Shown: one piece after another, positions 1 to 7,525 of the stretch
Layout: each line of letters opens with the position of its first letter
Numbering within the stretch: position 1 is the first letter of the stretch
Origin: Desulfovibrio inopinatus DSM 10711
Lineage (GTDB): Bacteria > Desulfobacterota > Desulfovibrionia > Desulfovibrionales > Desulfovibrionaceae
Assembly (NCBI RefSeq): GCF_000429305.1
Contig: NZ_AUBP01000012.1
Span: 124,001 to 188,000 of the forward strand
Length of the DNA stretch: 64,000 nucleotides
Direction of reading: 5' to 3'
Position numbers and translations under genes: made by a program
Notes under the pieces: model-generated
Database searches by the model: none
What the model was told of the DNA's origin: nothing
What the model saw: only the letters and a program-made list of their open reading frames with translations

Positions 1-711
1 GTCATGTTGCCTCTTGACCACGGCATCTCTGATGGCATGGTTGAAGGACTCGACGATGTACCGACCCTGCTCAATCTCGTATCAACGAATTCGGTCCAGG
101 CAGTCGTTCTCAATAAAGGAACAGCCCGACGTCGTATTGCAGATGTTCCCATGTCCACACATCTCGGCATCCAACTTTCCGGAAGCACAAAGCACGGCTT
201 GCCTCCCTATGCCAAAACTCTTGTGTGCACCATTCACGAAGCTGCACGATTAGGTGCGGATTTCGTTTCTCTCCACATAAACATCGGGAATGATTTCGAA
301 GACCGAATGCTGACCGATCTCGGACAGGTCACCGACGATGCCCACTTGTTGGGTATCCCCGTCCTCGCTGTTATCCAACCCGAAGGTGGACAAATTGTTG
401 ACAAACTCGATCGCATCCTTATTGGACATTGCATCCGTCTCGGTTCGGAACTCGGTGCCGATATCATCGGAGTTCCCTATTCCGGTGACAGCAAAACATT
501 TTCGGCAGCTGTCTCCACCTCCAATTCCCCGGTGGTGCTGACAGGCGGTCCGAGCCGGCCACTCTTCGATGACTTTTGTGAACTCATTACCGAAGCCATG
601 GATTGTGGAGCCTCCGGCGTGTGTATCGGTCGCAATATTTTTCAGAATCCCGAGCCTATAGCTGCTCTCGATCGTATTGTTGGCCTTGTTCATGGTTTTA
701 CCAAAGCTTAA
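1..711 (+). CDS. DhnA/class I aldolase-family protein, 5' partial, catalytic residues replaced
   Basis: The frame is open from base 1, so the true start lies upstream. The protein is a TIM barrel of the archaeal-type class I fructose-bisphosphate aldolase / ADTH synthase family: PLDHG near the N-terminus, a GGPS phosphate-binding loop, and a C-terminal IGRNIFQ motif. Active members carry a Schiff-base Lys in a K-x-x-Y-(T/S/P)-G-D context. Here the equivalent stretch reads IIGVPYSGD, with Gly (codon 469-471) where Lys is expected. The Tyr of the preceding (M)YPRG-type strand is Gln in VIQPEGG (codon 376-378). The fold is clear; aldolase activity is doubtful. In Desulfovibrio, family members act in the alternative dehydroquinate route of aromatic amino acid synthesis, but this copy may be a non-catalytic paralogue. 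Confidence 0.8.
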   Translation, partial: VMLPLDHGISDGMVEGLDDVPTLLNLVSTNSVQAVVLNKGTARRRIADVPMSTHLGIQLSGSTKHGLPPYAKTLVCTIHEAARLGADFVSLHINIGNDFEDRMLTDLGQVTDDAHLLGIPVLAVIQPEGGQIVDKLDRILIGHCIRLGSELGADIIGVPYSGDSKTFSAAVSTSNSPVVLTGGPSRPLFDDFCELITEAMDCGASGVCIGRNIFQNPEPIAALDRIVGLVHGFTKA

Positions 712-1019
712 TGCAAGCCTCATCCGGCCTTACACCAGTTTGAGGGGACGGCACATGCCTTGCTATGCGTCATCCCCCCAAACTGGTCACCGCGCGGATG
801 ATACATGGGGAATTCATCTCATTATTCCGATTATTCACAAGAGCGTATACGGCCACCTTGTCATGCACTTCAGTTCGGTATACGATCTGCGGAAAAGATT
901 TGCGTCTAGCTCACAATCAGCGTATAGTGTTGTAACAAATTCGTAACGCTGATTTGTATTGTTTTCATTATATTTTTACGATGTCCCTTGTGTGAAGAGT
1001 TCGCCCCCTCATGTGACCA

Positions 1020-1098
1020 GAAAGTGATCACATTCGGTTTATTATCTTCACTCTAGGGTTAGGAGAACTGAGACTCCAACCACGTCTGGATCACTTTC
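1020..1098 (+). ncRNA. candidate structured leader element with closing stem and inner hairpin
   Basis: A 10-bp closing stem pairs GAAAGTGATC (1020-1029) with GATCACTTTC (1089-1098). Inside it GGTT-GGAG (1057-1065, one bulged A at 1061) pairs with CTCC-AACC (1074-1081) around an eight-base loop. It lies about 150 bases upstream of the flavoprotein start. The shape resembles a cis-regulatory RNA, but I do not recognise a known riboswitch class. It could equally be a protein-binding dyad. Confidence 0.35.
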
Positions 1099-1152
1099 AC
1101 TTTCCTCCGACGCAGGCAGGCGCACATCCCTCGCATTTCCCTTGGCTGTCTT

Positions 1153-1190
1153 CCGTTTGTTTACCACAAACGGCTTGATTACCGTTTGGT
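1153..1190 (+). promoter_or_regulatory. mutually exclusive hairpins (possible attenuator-like switch)
   Basis: Three segments can pair two ways. CCGTTTGT (1153-1160) is a perfect partner of ACAAACGG (1166-1173), but the latter can also pair through seven bases with CCGTTTG at 1182-1188. The region ends about 60 bases before the start codon at 1251. No T-run follows either hairpin, so translation control is as likely as attenuation. Confidence 0.3.
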
Positions 1191-1250
1191 GTGTACGAGC
1201 GATGCGGGTCCTATTCGATCACTTCCTATTCCAAGAGGCTTTTTCATCTC

Positions 1251-2375
1251 ATGACGTCACAGAAACCAAGTGCTTCCCCTCAAGACTTCGGGAAATTGCC
1301 ACATCTTCATATCGGGAATTTGGACATTCGATTCCCTGTCATTCAGGGTGGCATGGGTATCGGCGTGTCCCTTTCCGGACTTGCTGCCGCAGTCGCTCGT
1401 GCCGGTGGTGTCGGTGTCATCGCCACAGCCGGTATAGGCTGGGATGAACCCGACTATGCGAGCCGACCGGTGGAAGCCAATCAGCGCGCATTACGACGTC
1501 ATATCCGTCTCGCCAAAGAGAATGCTCCGGGAGGTATTATCGGCGTCAATATCATGGTCGCGCTCACCGACTATGACACGCTCGTTTCCACTTCTGCCGA
1601 AGAAGGTGTGGACATCATTTTTTCTGGCGCCGGCCTTCCCCTCTCTTTACCGGAGCATATCGATCCTGAAACAGGGCCGAAACTTGCACCTATCGTATCC
1701 TCTGGCCGAGCTGCCCAGATCATTTGTAAGAAATGGCTGTCGCGCTTCAAGCGGCTCCCGGATGCACTCGTTGTTGAAGGCCCTATGGCTGGTGGGCATC
1801 TCGGTTTCAAGCCCGACCAGGTCGAACACGACGACTTTGTCCTGGAAAAATTGCTTGTTGAAGTCATTGAAGCAACTGCAGACTTCAAAACTCCGTCAGG
1901 AGATCCCATACCGGTTATTGCAGCCGGTGGAGTCTATACGGGGGCAGACATCCGACGCATGCTCGATCTTGGCGCAGCCGGTTGCCAAATGGGAACTCGA
2001 TTTGTCGCCACCAACGAATGCGATGCCGCACCGGAATTCAAACAACGATACGTCGACTCCAAACTGGGCGATATCACCGTCATGCGAAGCCCCCTTGGCT
2101 TACCGGGACGTGCCATCAAAAATATATTTCTCGACAACGCACAGGCTGATAAGAATCGCCCCGAAGGCTGCGCCTATCGATGCATGAAAGGCTGCCGTTT
2201 CGACACTATTCAATTTTGCATCTCCGAAGCCCTGATCAATGCCAAGAAAGGCAAGGTCAACGACGGCCTCCTCTTTGCTGGCGCCAATGCATGGCGCGTC
2301 GAGAAAATTATTCCTGTCGCCGAACTGGTTGCTAGCCTTGCTGAAGAATACAAGGCCAGTGAGCCAACCGAATAA
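1251..2375 (+). CDS. nitronate monooxygenase-like FMN-dependent oxidoreductase
   Basis: A 374-residue TIM-barrel flavoprotein of the 2-nitropropane dioxygenase / NMO / FabK superfamily. Visible hallmarks are the N-terminal IQGGMGIGVS strand-loop, EGPMAGGHLG carrying the family His, AAGGVYTGADI and GAAGCQMGTRF for FMN phosphate binding. The start at 1251 (MTSQKPS) is preferred over a GTG 20 codons upstream because the barrel begins soon after it. The C-terminal part carries an unusual cluster, CAYRCMKGC followed by FC six residues later, not needed for the NMO fold and suggestive of a metal or Fe-S site. It may be a nitronate oxidase, an enoyl reductase-like enzyme, or another flavin reductase. 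Convergent with amrA. Confidence 0.85.
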   Translation: MTSQKPSASPQDFGKLPHLHIGNLDIRFPVIQGGMGIGVSLSGLAAAVARAGGVGVIATAGIGWDEPDYASRPVEANQRALRRHIRLAKENAPGGIIGVNIMVALTDYDTLVSTSAEEGVDIIFSGAGLPLSLPEHIDPETGPKLAPIVSSGRAAQIICKKWLSRFKRLPDALVVEGPMAGGHLGFKPDQVEHDDFVLEKLLVEVIEATADFKTPSGDPIPVIAAGGVYTGADIRRMLDLGAAGCQMGTRFVATNECDAAPEFKQRYVDSKLGDITVMRSPLGLPGRAIKNIFLDNAQADKNRPEGCAYRCMKGCRFDTIQFCISEALINAKKGKVNDGLLFAGANAWRVEKIIPVAELVASLAEEYKASEPTE

Positions 2376-2421
2376 TCGTTTCTCCGAACAAAACGCACTC
2401 AAGACAATTTCACAGTACAAT

Positions 2422-2468
2422 ACATGGACACACTGCCGGGGCCTTGGCCTTTAGCAGTGTGTCCATGT
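2422..2468. terminator. perfect 15-bp stem-loop between convergent genes
   Basis: ACATGGACACACTGC (2422-2436) and its exact complement (2454-2468) flank a 17-base GC-rich loop. It sits between the convergent flavoprotein and amrA genes. There is no T-run on either side, so it is not a classical intrinsic terminator. A second, weaker repeat (GCTTGAACA at 2470, complement at 2521) follows. Confidence 0.5.
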
Positions 2469-2547
2469 TGCTTGAACACAATTCACTGCACTGCTCCTCA
2501 AGAGCAATACGCCCATCTCCTGTTCAAGCCATACTTGCCTTTTCCTC

Positions 2548-3102
2548 TTAAAAAACCTCTGCCTCAAACCAGAATAGCTGCGTATCGGGATCCTTCCAGG
2601 CTTCTGGAGGCAACCCGGCTTTCCGGCAAGTCTGTTGTAAGAAGGTCAATTGGTCCCATTTCCACTCCACCGCAACTTGTGGCAAGAGTAATCCAGAATA
2701 GGGGCCTTTCCGGATGATAAGCCCATGGCGCCCAATTTCGATCTGTTTCGGATCGGGGCATACTGTAATCGGCCCAAGGATGGAAATCTCGATATTCAGG
2801 TCATCGAACTCTGCCGCACTCAATGGAGGAAAACGTGGGTCTCCGAAAGCGGCCTGCCGAGCCATCTCAAAAACCGTCGCATACAATGGTTCATCACCAA
2901 CAAGGTGCCCGATACACCCCCGAAGACGTCCTTCACGCTTCAAGGTCACAAACGCACCGAACTTTTCCTGCAGTTTATCGCTCACTGGTGGCGGCACTGG
3001 CGTGCCGGTTGGCGAGAGTTTTTCACTGATGCTATACCGGACAAGAGTTTTCAGACACTCTTTTTCTTCTTCAGTCAGGGAAAAACGAAATGCCGTGTCC
3101 AT
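2548..3102 (-). CDS. amrA: AmmeMemoRadiSam system protein A (AMMECR1 domain)
   Basis: A 184-residue single-domain protein of the AMMECR1 family. The diagnostic LRGCIG motif (about residues 60-65) is followed by FGDPRFPPL, and the C-terminal AWKDPDTQLFWFEAEVF ending is typical. In many bacteria AmrA is encoded beside a Memo-like dioxygenase (AmrB) and a radical SAM protein (AmrS). Neither is next to it here; the gene stands alone, convergent with the flavoprotein gene. The biochemical role of the family is not settled. ATG start, with GGAG-like sequence in front on the minus strand. Confidence 0.9.
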   Translation of the reverse strand: MDTAFRFSLTEEEKECLKTLVRYSISEKLSPTGTPVPPPVSDKLQEKFGAFVTLKREGRLRGCIGHLVGDEPLYATVFEMARQAAFGDPRFPPLSAAEFDDLNIEISILGPITVCPDPKQIEIGRHGLIIRKGPYSGLLLPQVAVEWKWDQLTFLQQTCRKAGLPPEAWKDPDTQLFWFEAEVF

Positions 3103-3227
3103 ACGTGGCTCCTTTGGAAAGATATTCCCGAACCTAGCATTGGCATGCCCGGAAAAACAACCCCTGAAGTGAATTGCACTTCCCCAACGACTGTGTCATC
3201 TCAAAGAAAAAGACGGTGAGCTTTCCC

Positions 3228-4244
3228 ATGCGTATTCTCAATATCGACGGCCTCGACTTTGTCCCCGCATTCAAGCAACTTGGGCACGATGTGCTCTCCA
3301 TCGGCACTTCGCCCCATTGCACGGTTCGTTTAGATGAACCGATGTCACTCAAACGTCTCCAGCATATTCTTACCTCAAAACAATTCAAGCCCGACCTCGT
3401 GGTCTGGGTGGATCAGTGTAAACCACCACAAGTTCTCGGCCTTGAAACCCTCAACGCCGTCATTATCGGTTACACCATTGATCAATATTGCAACCCTTGG
3501 CACCAAGCCTACAGCTCCGCCTTTGATATGGTACTTGTCGCCCAACGCGATTATGTCGATGGGTTCGCCAAAGAGTTTCCAGCCCGACCGGCCAAGTGGT
3601 TTCCTCTCTTCTGCAATCTCACTCGGGACGCGGACCAAGGAATTTCACGCGACATCCCCGTAGGATTTGTCGGAACGGTCACAGGGTCCATCAATATCCG
3701 GCGAGCACCATTTCTTGCTCAATTCAAGAAACACTGCCCCCTGGTGATCAAACAGGGTGATTACGTGCCGATATTCAATCGTTGCCGTATAGTGTTGAAT
3801 CAAAGTGCGGCCGAAGAACTTAACTTTCGCATTTTTCAGGCCATGGCTTGTGGAGCGGTTTTGCTGACCGAGGAAGCTCACAACGGCCTGACAGAACTTT
3901 TTACGCCTGGCACCCACCTTCTCACCTACCCTCGAGACAATGCGGCGCTCGCGGCATCAATTGCCAAGCAAGCATTATCAAACCCGAAGCTCATGGATAT
4001 AGCCAAAGCTGGCCGCGACCGTGTGCGGCAACGTCATTCCGACGTCGCTCGAGCTCGTGAAATCATTGCCCACGCAACTCGGCTTACCCAAAAGGACGCT
4101 CCCATCAAACGTTTGACGGCTTTACCCTCAATCCGACGTCGCCTCGCAACGGGATTCCGGATTTTGTCTTTGGATGACAAGCTGCCGTTGCCGCAGGAGT
4201 TGCGCAATTTTTATATCGATCTGGCCAATCAATATTGGACATAA
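3228..4244 (+). CDS. CgeB-like glycosyltransferase family 1 protein
   Basis: A 338-residue GT-B type glycosyltransferase resembling CgeB/DUF3880 proteins. It opens with a nucleotide-fold strand (MRILNIDGLDF). The C-terminal donor-binding half contains FRIFQAMACGAVLLTEE and the downstream LTYPRDNAALAA segment typical of GT1/GT4 enzymes. The ATG at 3228 has a GGTGAG-like Shine-Dalgarno seven bases upstream. It probably glycosylates a surface polymer or flagellin-type protein; the substrate is not visible. It is convergent with the solute-binding protein gene at 4285. Confidence 0.75.
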   Translation: MRILNIDGLDFVPAFKQLGHDVLSIGTSPHCTVRLDEPMSLKRLQHILTSKQFKPDLVVWVDQCKPPQVLGLETLNAVIIGYTIDQYCNPWHQAYSSAFDMVLVAQRDYVDGFAKEFPARPAKWFPLFCNLTRDADQGISRDIPVGFVGTVTGSINIRRAPFLAQFKKHCPLVIKQGDYVPIFNRCRIVLNQSAAEELNFRIFQAMACGAVLLTEEAHNGLTELFTPGTHLLTYPRDNAALAASIAKQALSNPKLMDIAKAGRDRVRQRHSDVARAREIIAHATRLTQKDAPIKRLTALPSIRRRLATGFRILSLDDKLPLPQELRNFYIDLANQYWT

Positions 4245-4284
4245 TGTCACCCCGTGGAACATGTTCTCCGTAATGGGGCGTTGC

Positions 4285-5766
4285 CTAATGAATCCAGTGC
4301 ATATCAGAAAGCACAATGGCGCTCATCGGCGCATTGACCCATGCTCCCTGTAGATCTGATCGCCAAATAGCGTGTTGTGGCTTCATATACAGGAAGACAT
4401 TCACACAATCCTCGGCAATCATGCGTTGAGCATCACCAAGTAATTTATTTCCTTCTTCCTGGTCTTGTGTTGCTTTGATTTTGCGCCAAAGCTTTTTAAA
4501 TCGCGCGTTATCGTAATTAAAATAGTACTCGTCTTTGGCATAAATATGGATATCAAAGGGCTCGATATGGCAGATAATGGTCAAATCGTAGTCTTTCGCT
4601 GTAAAGACCTGACTCATCCACTCGGCCCAAGTCATTTTGATCAACTTGATTTTCAGACCAACCGCTTCGAGCTGCGAAGCAATGTGGAATGATGAAATCT
4701 GTGCATACGATGTGGGCGGAACAGCAATCGACAACAGAAATCCGTCTTCCACACCTGCTTGATGAAGCAATTCTCGGGCTTTATCTGGATTATACGGATA
4801 CCGTCCTGTCAGATCGATATACGCCGGATGTCGCGGCGAAAAGTGGCTTCCGATCAACTGTCCGCTTTTGAGATCAGGGTCCTGCTCAAGAACTTTTTTG
4901 TCGATGGCATACGCCAAGGCTCGTCGAACGCGGATGTCGTTCAAAGGATATTTGCCATTATTGATAGCAAGAATAATCTCTCCGTTGTTGTATCCTTTGG
5001 TAATGACATAGTCTCGGCGTGAAGCAAATTTCTCCAGAAGATTGTGTCCACTGCCATCTTGATAGCCGTCTACAAGGCCTTCCGCGAGGGCAGATTCAAT
5101 CTGTATCCTGCTTGGTGTAAAAATAAATTCGGCATGTCGAATAGAAGGAGATGCCCCCCAGTATCCAGAAAACGCATCCATAACAATACGATCTTCTTTT
5201 ATCCATTCTTTAAAGGCATACGGTCCAGTACCGATAGGATGAATAGGATTGGTCGAGGTAGAATCAGGATGCACAATAACCGCAGCCGGCAGACCAAGAT
5301 TAAAAAGAAAATCAGAATTCGCTTCGGACAAAGTCACTTTGACACGGTTAGAGCCAACGAGTTCAATGGAAGCGATATCTTCAAAAAGATCCTTTTGAGG
5401 ATTTGGTGGAAGACCATACACCAAACGCTTCAATGAAAACACGACGATTTCCGGTGTCAGTTTGCTACCATCATGAAAATGCACATTGTTTTGCAACGTA
5501 AATGTGTAGGTTAATCCATCCGACGAAATATCCCAAGATCGCGCCAAGAGAGGTTGTACATTCCCGTCTCTGTCAATCTTCGTCAACCCTTCGTAAATAT
5601 TGTCATATGTGATTTCACCAGTTGACGAAGATGCCGTCGTCGTCGGATCGAGACTTGGAGGTTCAAGCTGAATACCAACCCGAATGCTATCTCTGACGGC
5701 GCTGGCGGTAAATGGCATAAACAAGACCAGGACTCCCACGGTAAAGCAATAAAAGATAGTACGCAT
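4285..5766 (-). CDS. extracellular solute-binding protein family 5 (peptide/nickel type)
   Basis: A 493-residue periplasmic binding protein with a clear signal peptide (hydrophobic core FTVGVLVLFMPFTASA). Features of the DppA/OppA/NikA family include VGIQLEPPSLDPTTT after the signal, the NIYEGLTKID segment, HFHDGSKLTPEIVVFSLKR, and the RVRRALAYAID signature. No ABC permease or ATPase is nearby. It follows the diguanylate cyclase gene by only 12 bases on the same strand, so the two are almost certainly co-transcribed. This context suggests it may present a ligand to a sensor rather than to a transporter; it could also serve a transporter encoded elsewhere. Confidence 0.88.
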   Translation of the reverse strand: MRTIFYCFTVGVLVLFMPFTASAVRDSIRVGIQLEPPSLDPTTTASSSTGEITYDNIYEGLTKIDRDGNVQPLLARSWDISSDGLTYTFTLQNNVHFHDGSKLTPEIVVFSLKRLVYGLPPNPQKDLFEDIASIELVGSNRVKVTLSEANSDFLFNLGLPAAVIVHPDSTSTNPIHPIGTGPYAFKEWIKEDRIVMDAFSGYWGASPSIRHAEFIFTPSRIQIESALAEGLVDGYQDGSGHNLLEKFASRRDYVITKGYNNGEIILAINNGKYPLNDIRVRRALAYAIDKKVLEQDPDLKSGQLIGSHFSPRHPAYIDLTGRYPYNPDKARELLHQAGVEDGFLLSIAVPPTSYAQISSFHIASQLEAVGLKIKLIKMTWAEWMSQVFTAKDYDLTIICHIEPFDIHIYAKDEYYFNYDNARFKKLWRKIKATQDQEEGNKLLGDAQRMIAEDCVNVFLYMKPQHAIWRSDLQGAWVNAPMSAIVLSDMHWIH

Positions 5767-5778
5767 GGCTGTGCCTCT

Positions 5779-7167
5779 TTATGAATCATTCAACTCCGGT
5801 GTATAAATGACTACCGTATTCCGCCCACCATTTTTGGCAGCGTATAAGGCCACATCGGCGCAACGCAAACACTCGTCAACTGTTTGCTGTTCATCATTGC
5901 ATTGAGCAAGACCAAAGCTTGCCGTCATGTGAATGGCACCAACATCGGCTTGGAACGGTGTCCGTTCAACGGTATGACGAATACGTTCGATCACGTTGAA
6001 GGCAACGTTGTCGTCTGCATTCAGCATCATCACGACAAACTCCTCTCCTCCATACCGTGCGAGAATATCTGAGCCTCGTAATCCTGACTTGATGGTCGTG
6101 GCCATATGCACTAAAGCCAAATCTCCGGTTTTATGACCATAGGCATCGTTAATGCGCTTAAAATTATCGATATCAATAATAACTATACTGTAGAGAATAT
6201 CTGACGACACCGTCAGTTGTACTGCAAGAGTTTCAAAATGACGTCGATTATAGAGCGTCGTCAGTGAGTCATGCGTAGCGAGAAATGAGAGTTCTTTGTT
6301 GATATTGAGAATATGCGCCTCGTCCAATATTCCTTTTTCCACATACATCTTTACGGTCTGGGCCAATTTTGTGATTTCGTCATTTCCGGCAATAGGAATA
6401 TCAGAAGGGAGCGGCTTACCATCCTCAACCGCTTTTTGGAGACGGAGTATTCTTCGAACAATAGACATTTGAATATAAAATGCGATAGCGAAAACAGTAG
6501 CGACAGACAACATCGCGGCGGCTATTAATTCATATCGTCGGCTATCGATATGTTTTTCAAGATGTTCTGCATTCTCAAGAATAAGGTCTTTGACCTTGGC
6601 AACATGATATCCAACGGCAATACTCAACTCAGTGGAATAGAGGCTATTTTTTTGCATTACGGAATTGAGTTCTTGTGTCATCTCCGACGACTCCTTCATC
6701 TCATTCCCACCATTTGGGGGTAAATCACGTGAAACCTGACTGGAAAGTATACGTTGCTCTACTATGGCATCGAGTTCATGAAGATTCTTTATAAGATTTT
6801 CCTTTGCCAGAAGCACTTCATAAAACGATTCAGATTTTTGACTAAGGCTTTGTAATTGGACAATAAGCTTATCCATCCAATCACTCCGGTCCGCAATTTC
6901 AAAGAGTGCACGCCGTCGATCCTCTTGCTTTGTCGCCAATAATAATCTTGAACTACTACTTATAATTGCGTCACTTTGTTGCAATAGCTTCGTTGCCGTC
7001 AACAACAACTCAAGTTGAGGCCCAGTAATCTCTTCAATTGTCAATTTATATTGATGAAAAGAGTACAAACCTGTCACAATGGCAAACAATGTTATGCACA
7101 ATATCGTTAAAGTAAGAAAAGCCGTCCTTGTCATAAGACCGAATTTTAATACATATTTCACGAACAC
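5779..7167 (-). CDS. membrane-bound diguanylate cyclase (4-helix sensor, HAMP, GGDEF)
   Basis: A 462-residue protein. It has an N-terminal transmembrane helix (about 12-33), a mostly helical periplasmic region, a second transmembrane helix (about 213-235), a HAMP-like segment, and a GGDEF domain (about 290-455). The active site reads RYGGEEF, and an RGSD I-site lies five residues before it, so both cyclic di-GMP synthesis and product inhibition are predicted. The periplasmic part resembles the four-helix bundle of chemoreceptors. It precedes the family 5 solute-binding protein by 12 bases, an arrangement that fits a ligand-sensing pair. Confidence 0.9.
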   Translation of the reverse strand: MFVKYVLKFGLMTRTAFLTLTILCITLFAIVTGLYSFHQYKLTIEEITGPQLELLLTATKLLQQSDAIISSSSRLLLATKQEDRRRALFEIADRSDWMDKLIVQLQSLSQKSESFYEVLLAKENLIKNLHELDAIVEQRILSSQVSRDLPPNGGNEMKESSEMTQELNSVMQKNSLYSTELSIAVGYHVAKVKDLILENAEHLEKHIDSRRYELIAAAMLSVATVFAIAFYIQMSIVRRILRLQKAVEDGKPLPSDIPIAGNDEITKLAQTVKMYVEKGILDEAHILNINKELSFLATHDSLTTLYNRRHFETLAVQLTVSSDILYSIVIIDIDNFKRINDAYGHKTGDLALVHMATTIKSGLRGSDILARYGGEEFVVMMLNADDNVAFNVIERIRHTVERTPFQADVGAIHMTASFGLAQCNDEQQTVDECLRCADVALYAAKNGGRNTVVIYTPELNDS

Positions 7168-7525
7168 AACACCTAAATTCCGTTATTTTATATCATCCTT
7201 ACTCTCTACACTGTTCACACCACAAAACATGGTTGTAACTCATCATACAAAATCACGTATAACCTGCAACATCATCATTCAAATATTCCATATACATCAT
7301 TTTTTTCTAAAAAGCATTCACAGAAAGTACTTTTTCTTCAACCATACCCCCTTTCGTCTTCTCTTATTCTTCGAAAATAGTTGAGAAAAATCTCCCCTAC
7401 CGAGAGTTCCAACTACCACATTCCCTTTACACGCCCAAAAAGAAGGGCGCGAAAATCCTCGCGCCCTCTTGATCATACTGTCCGCCGCATTGCGGTATGT
7501 GCATTCCCCCAACATGGGGACAAAG
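7168..7525. other. intergenic region between cyclase promoter side and MCP terminator
   Basis: About 358 bases, AT-rich near 7180-7380 (presumed promoter region of the minus-strand cyclase operon), ending in the MCP terminator at 7445-7466. No gene or other repeat was recognised. Confidence 0.5.
7445..7466 (-). terminator. intrinsic terminator of the MCP gene
   Basis: GGGCGCGA (7445-7452) pairs with TCGCGCCC (7459-7466) around a six-base loop. Read on the minus strand the stem is followed by CTTCTTTTTG, a proper U-tract, 60 bases after the MCP stop codon. Confidence 0.85.

Larger units (their letters stand above)
712..1250. other. intergenic region with structured leader upstream of the flavoprotein gene
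   Basis: About 540 bases with no convincing gene. The first half is plain sequence; the part around 900-975 is AT-richer and is the likely promoter area. From about 1020 the sequence becomes rich in inverted repeats (described separately), suggesting a long structured 5' leader for the gene starting at 1251. Confidence 0.5.
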
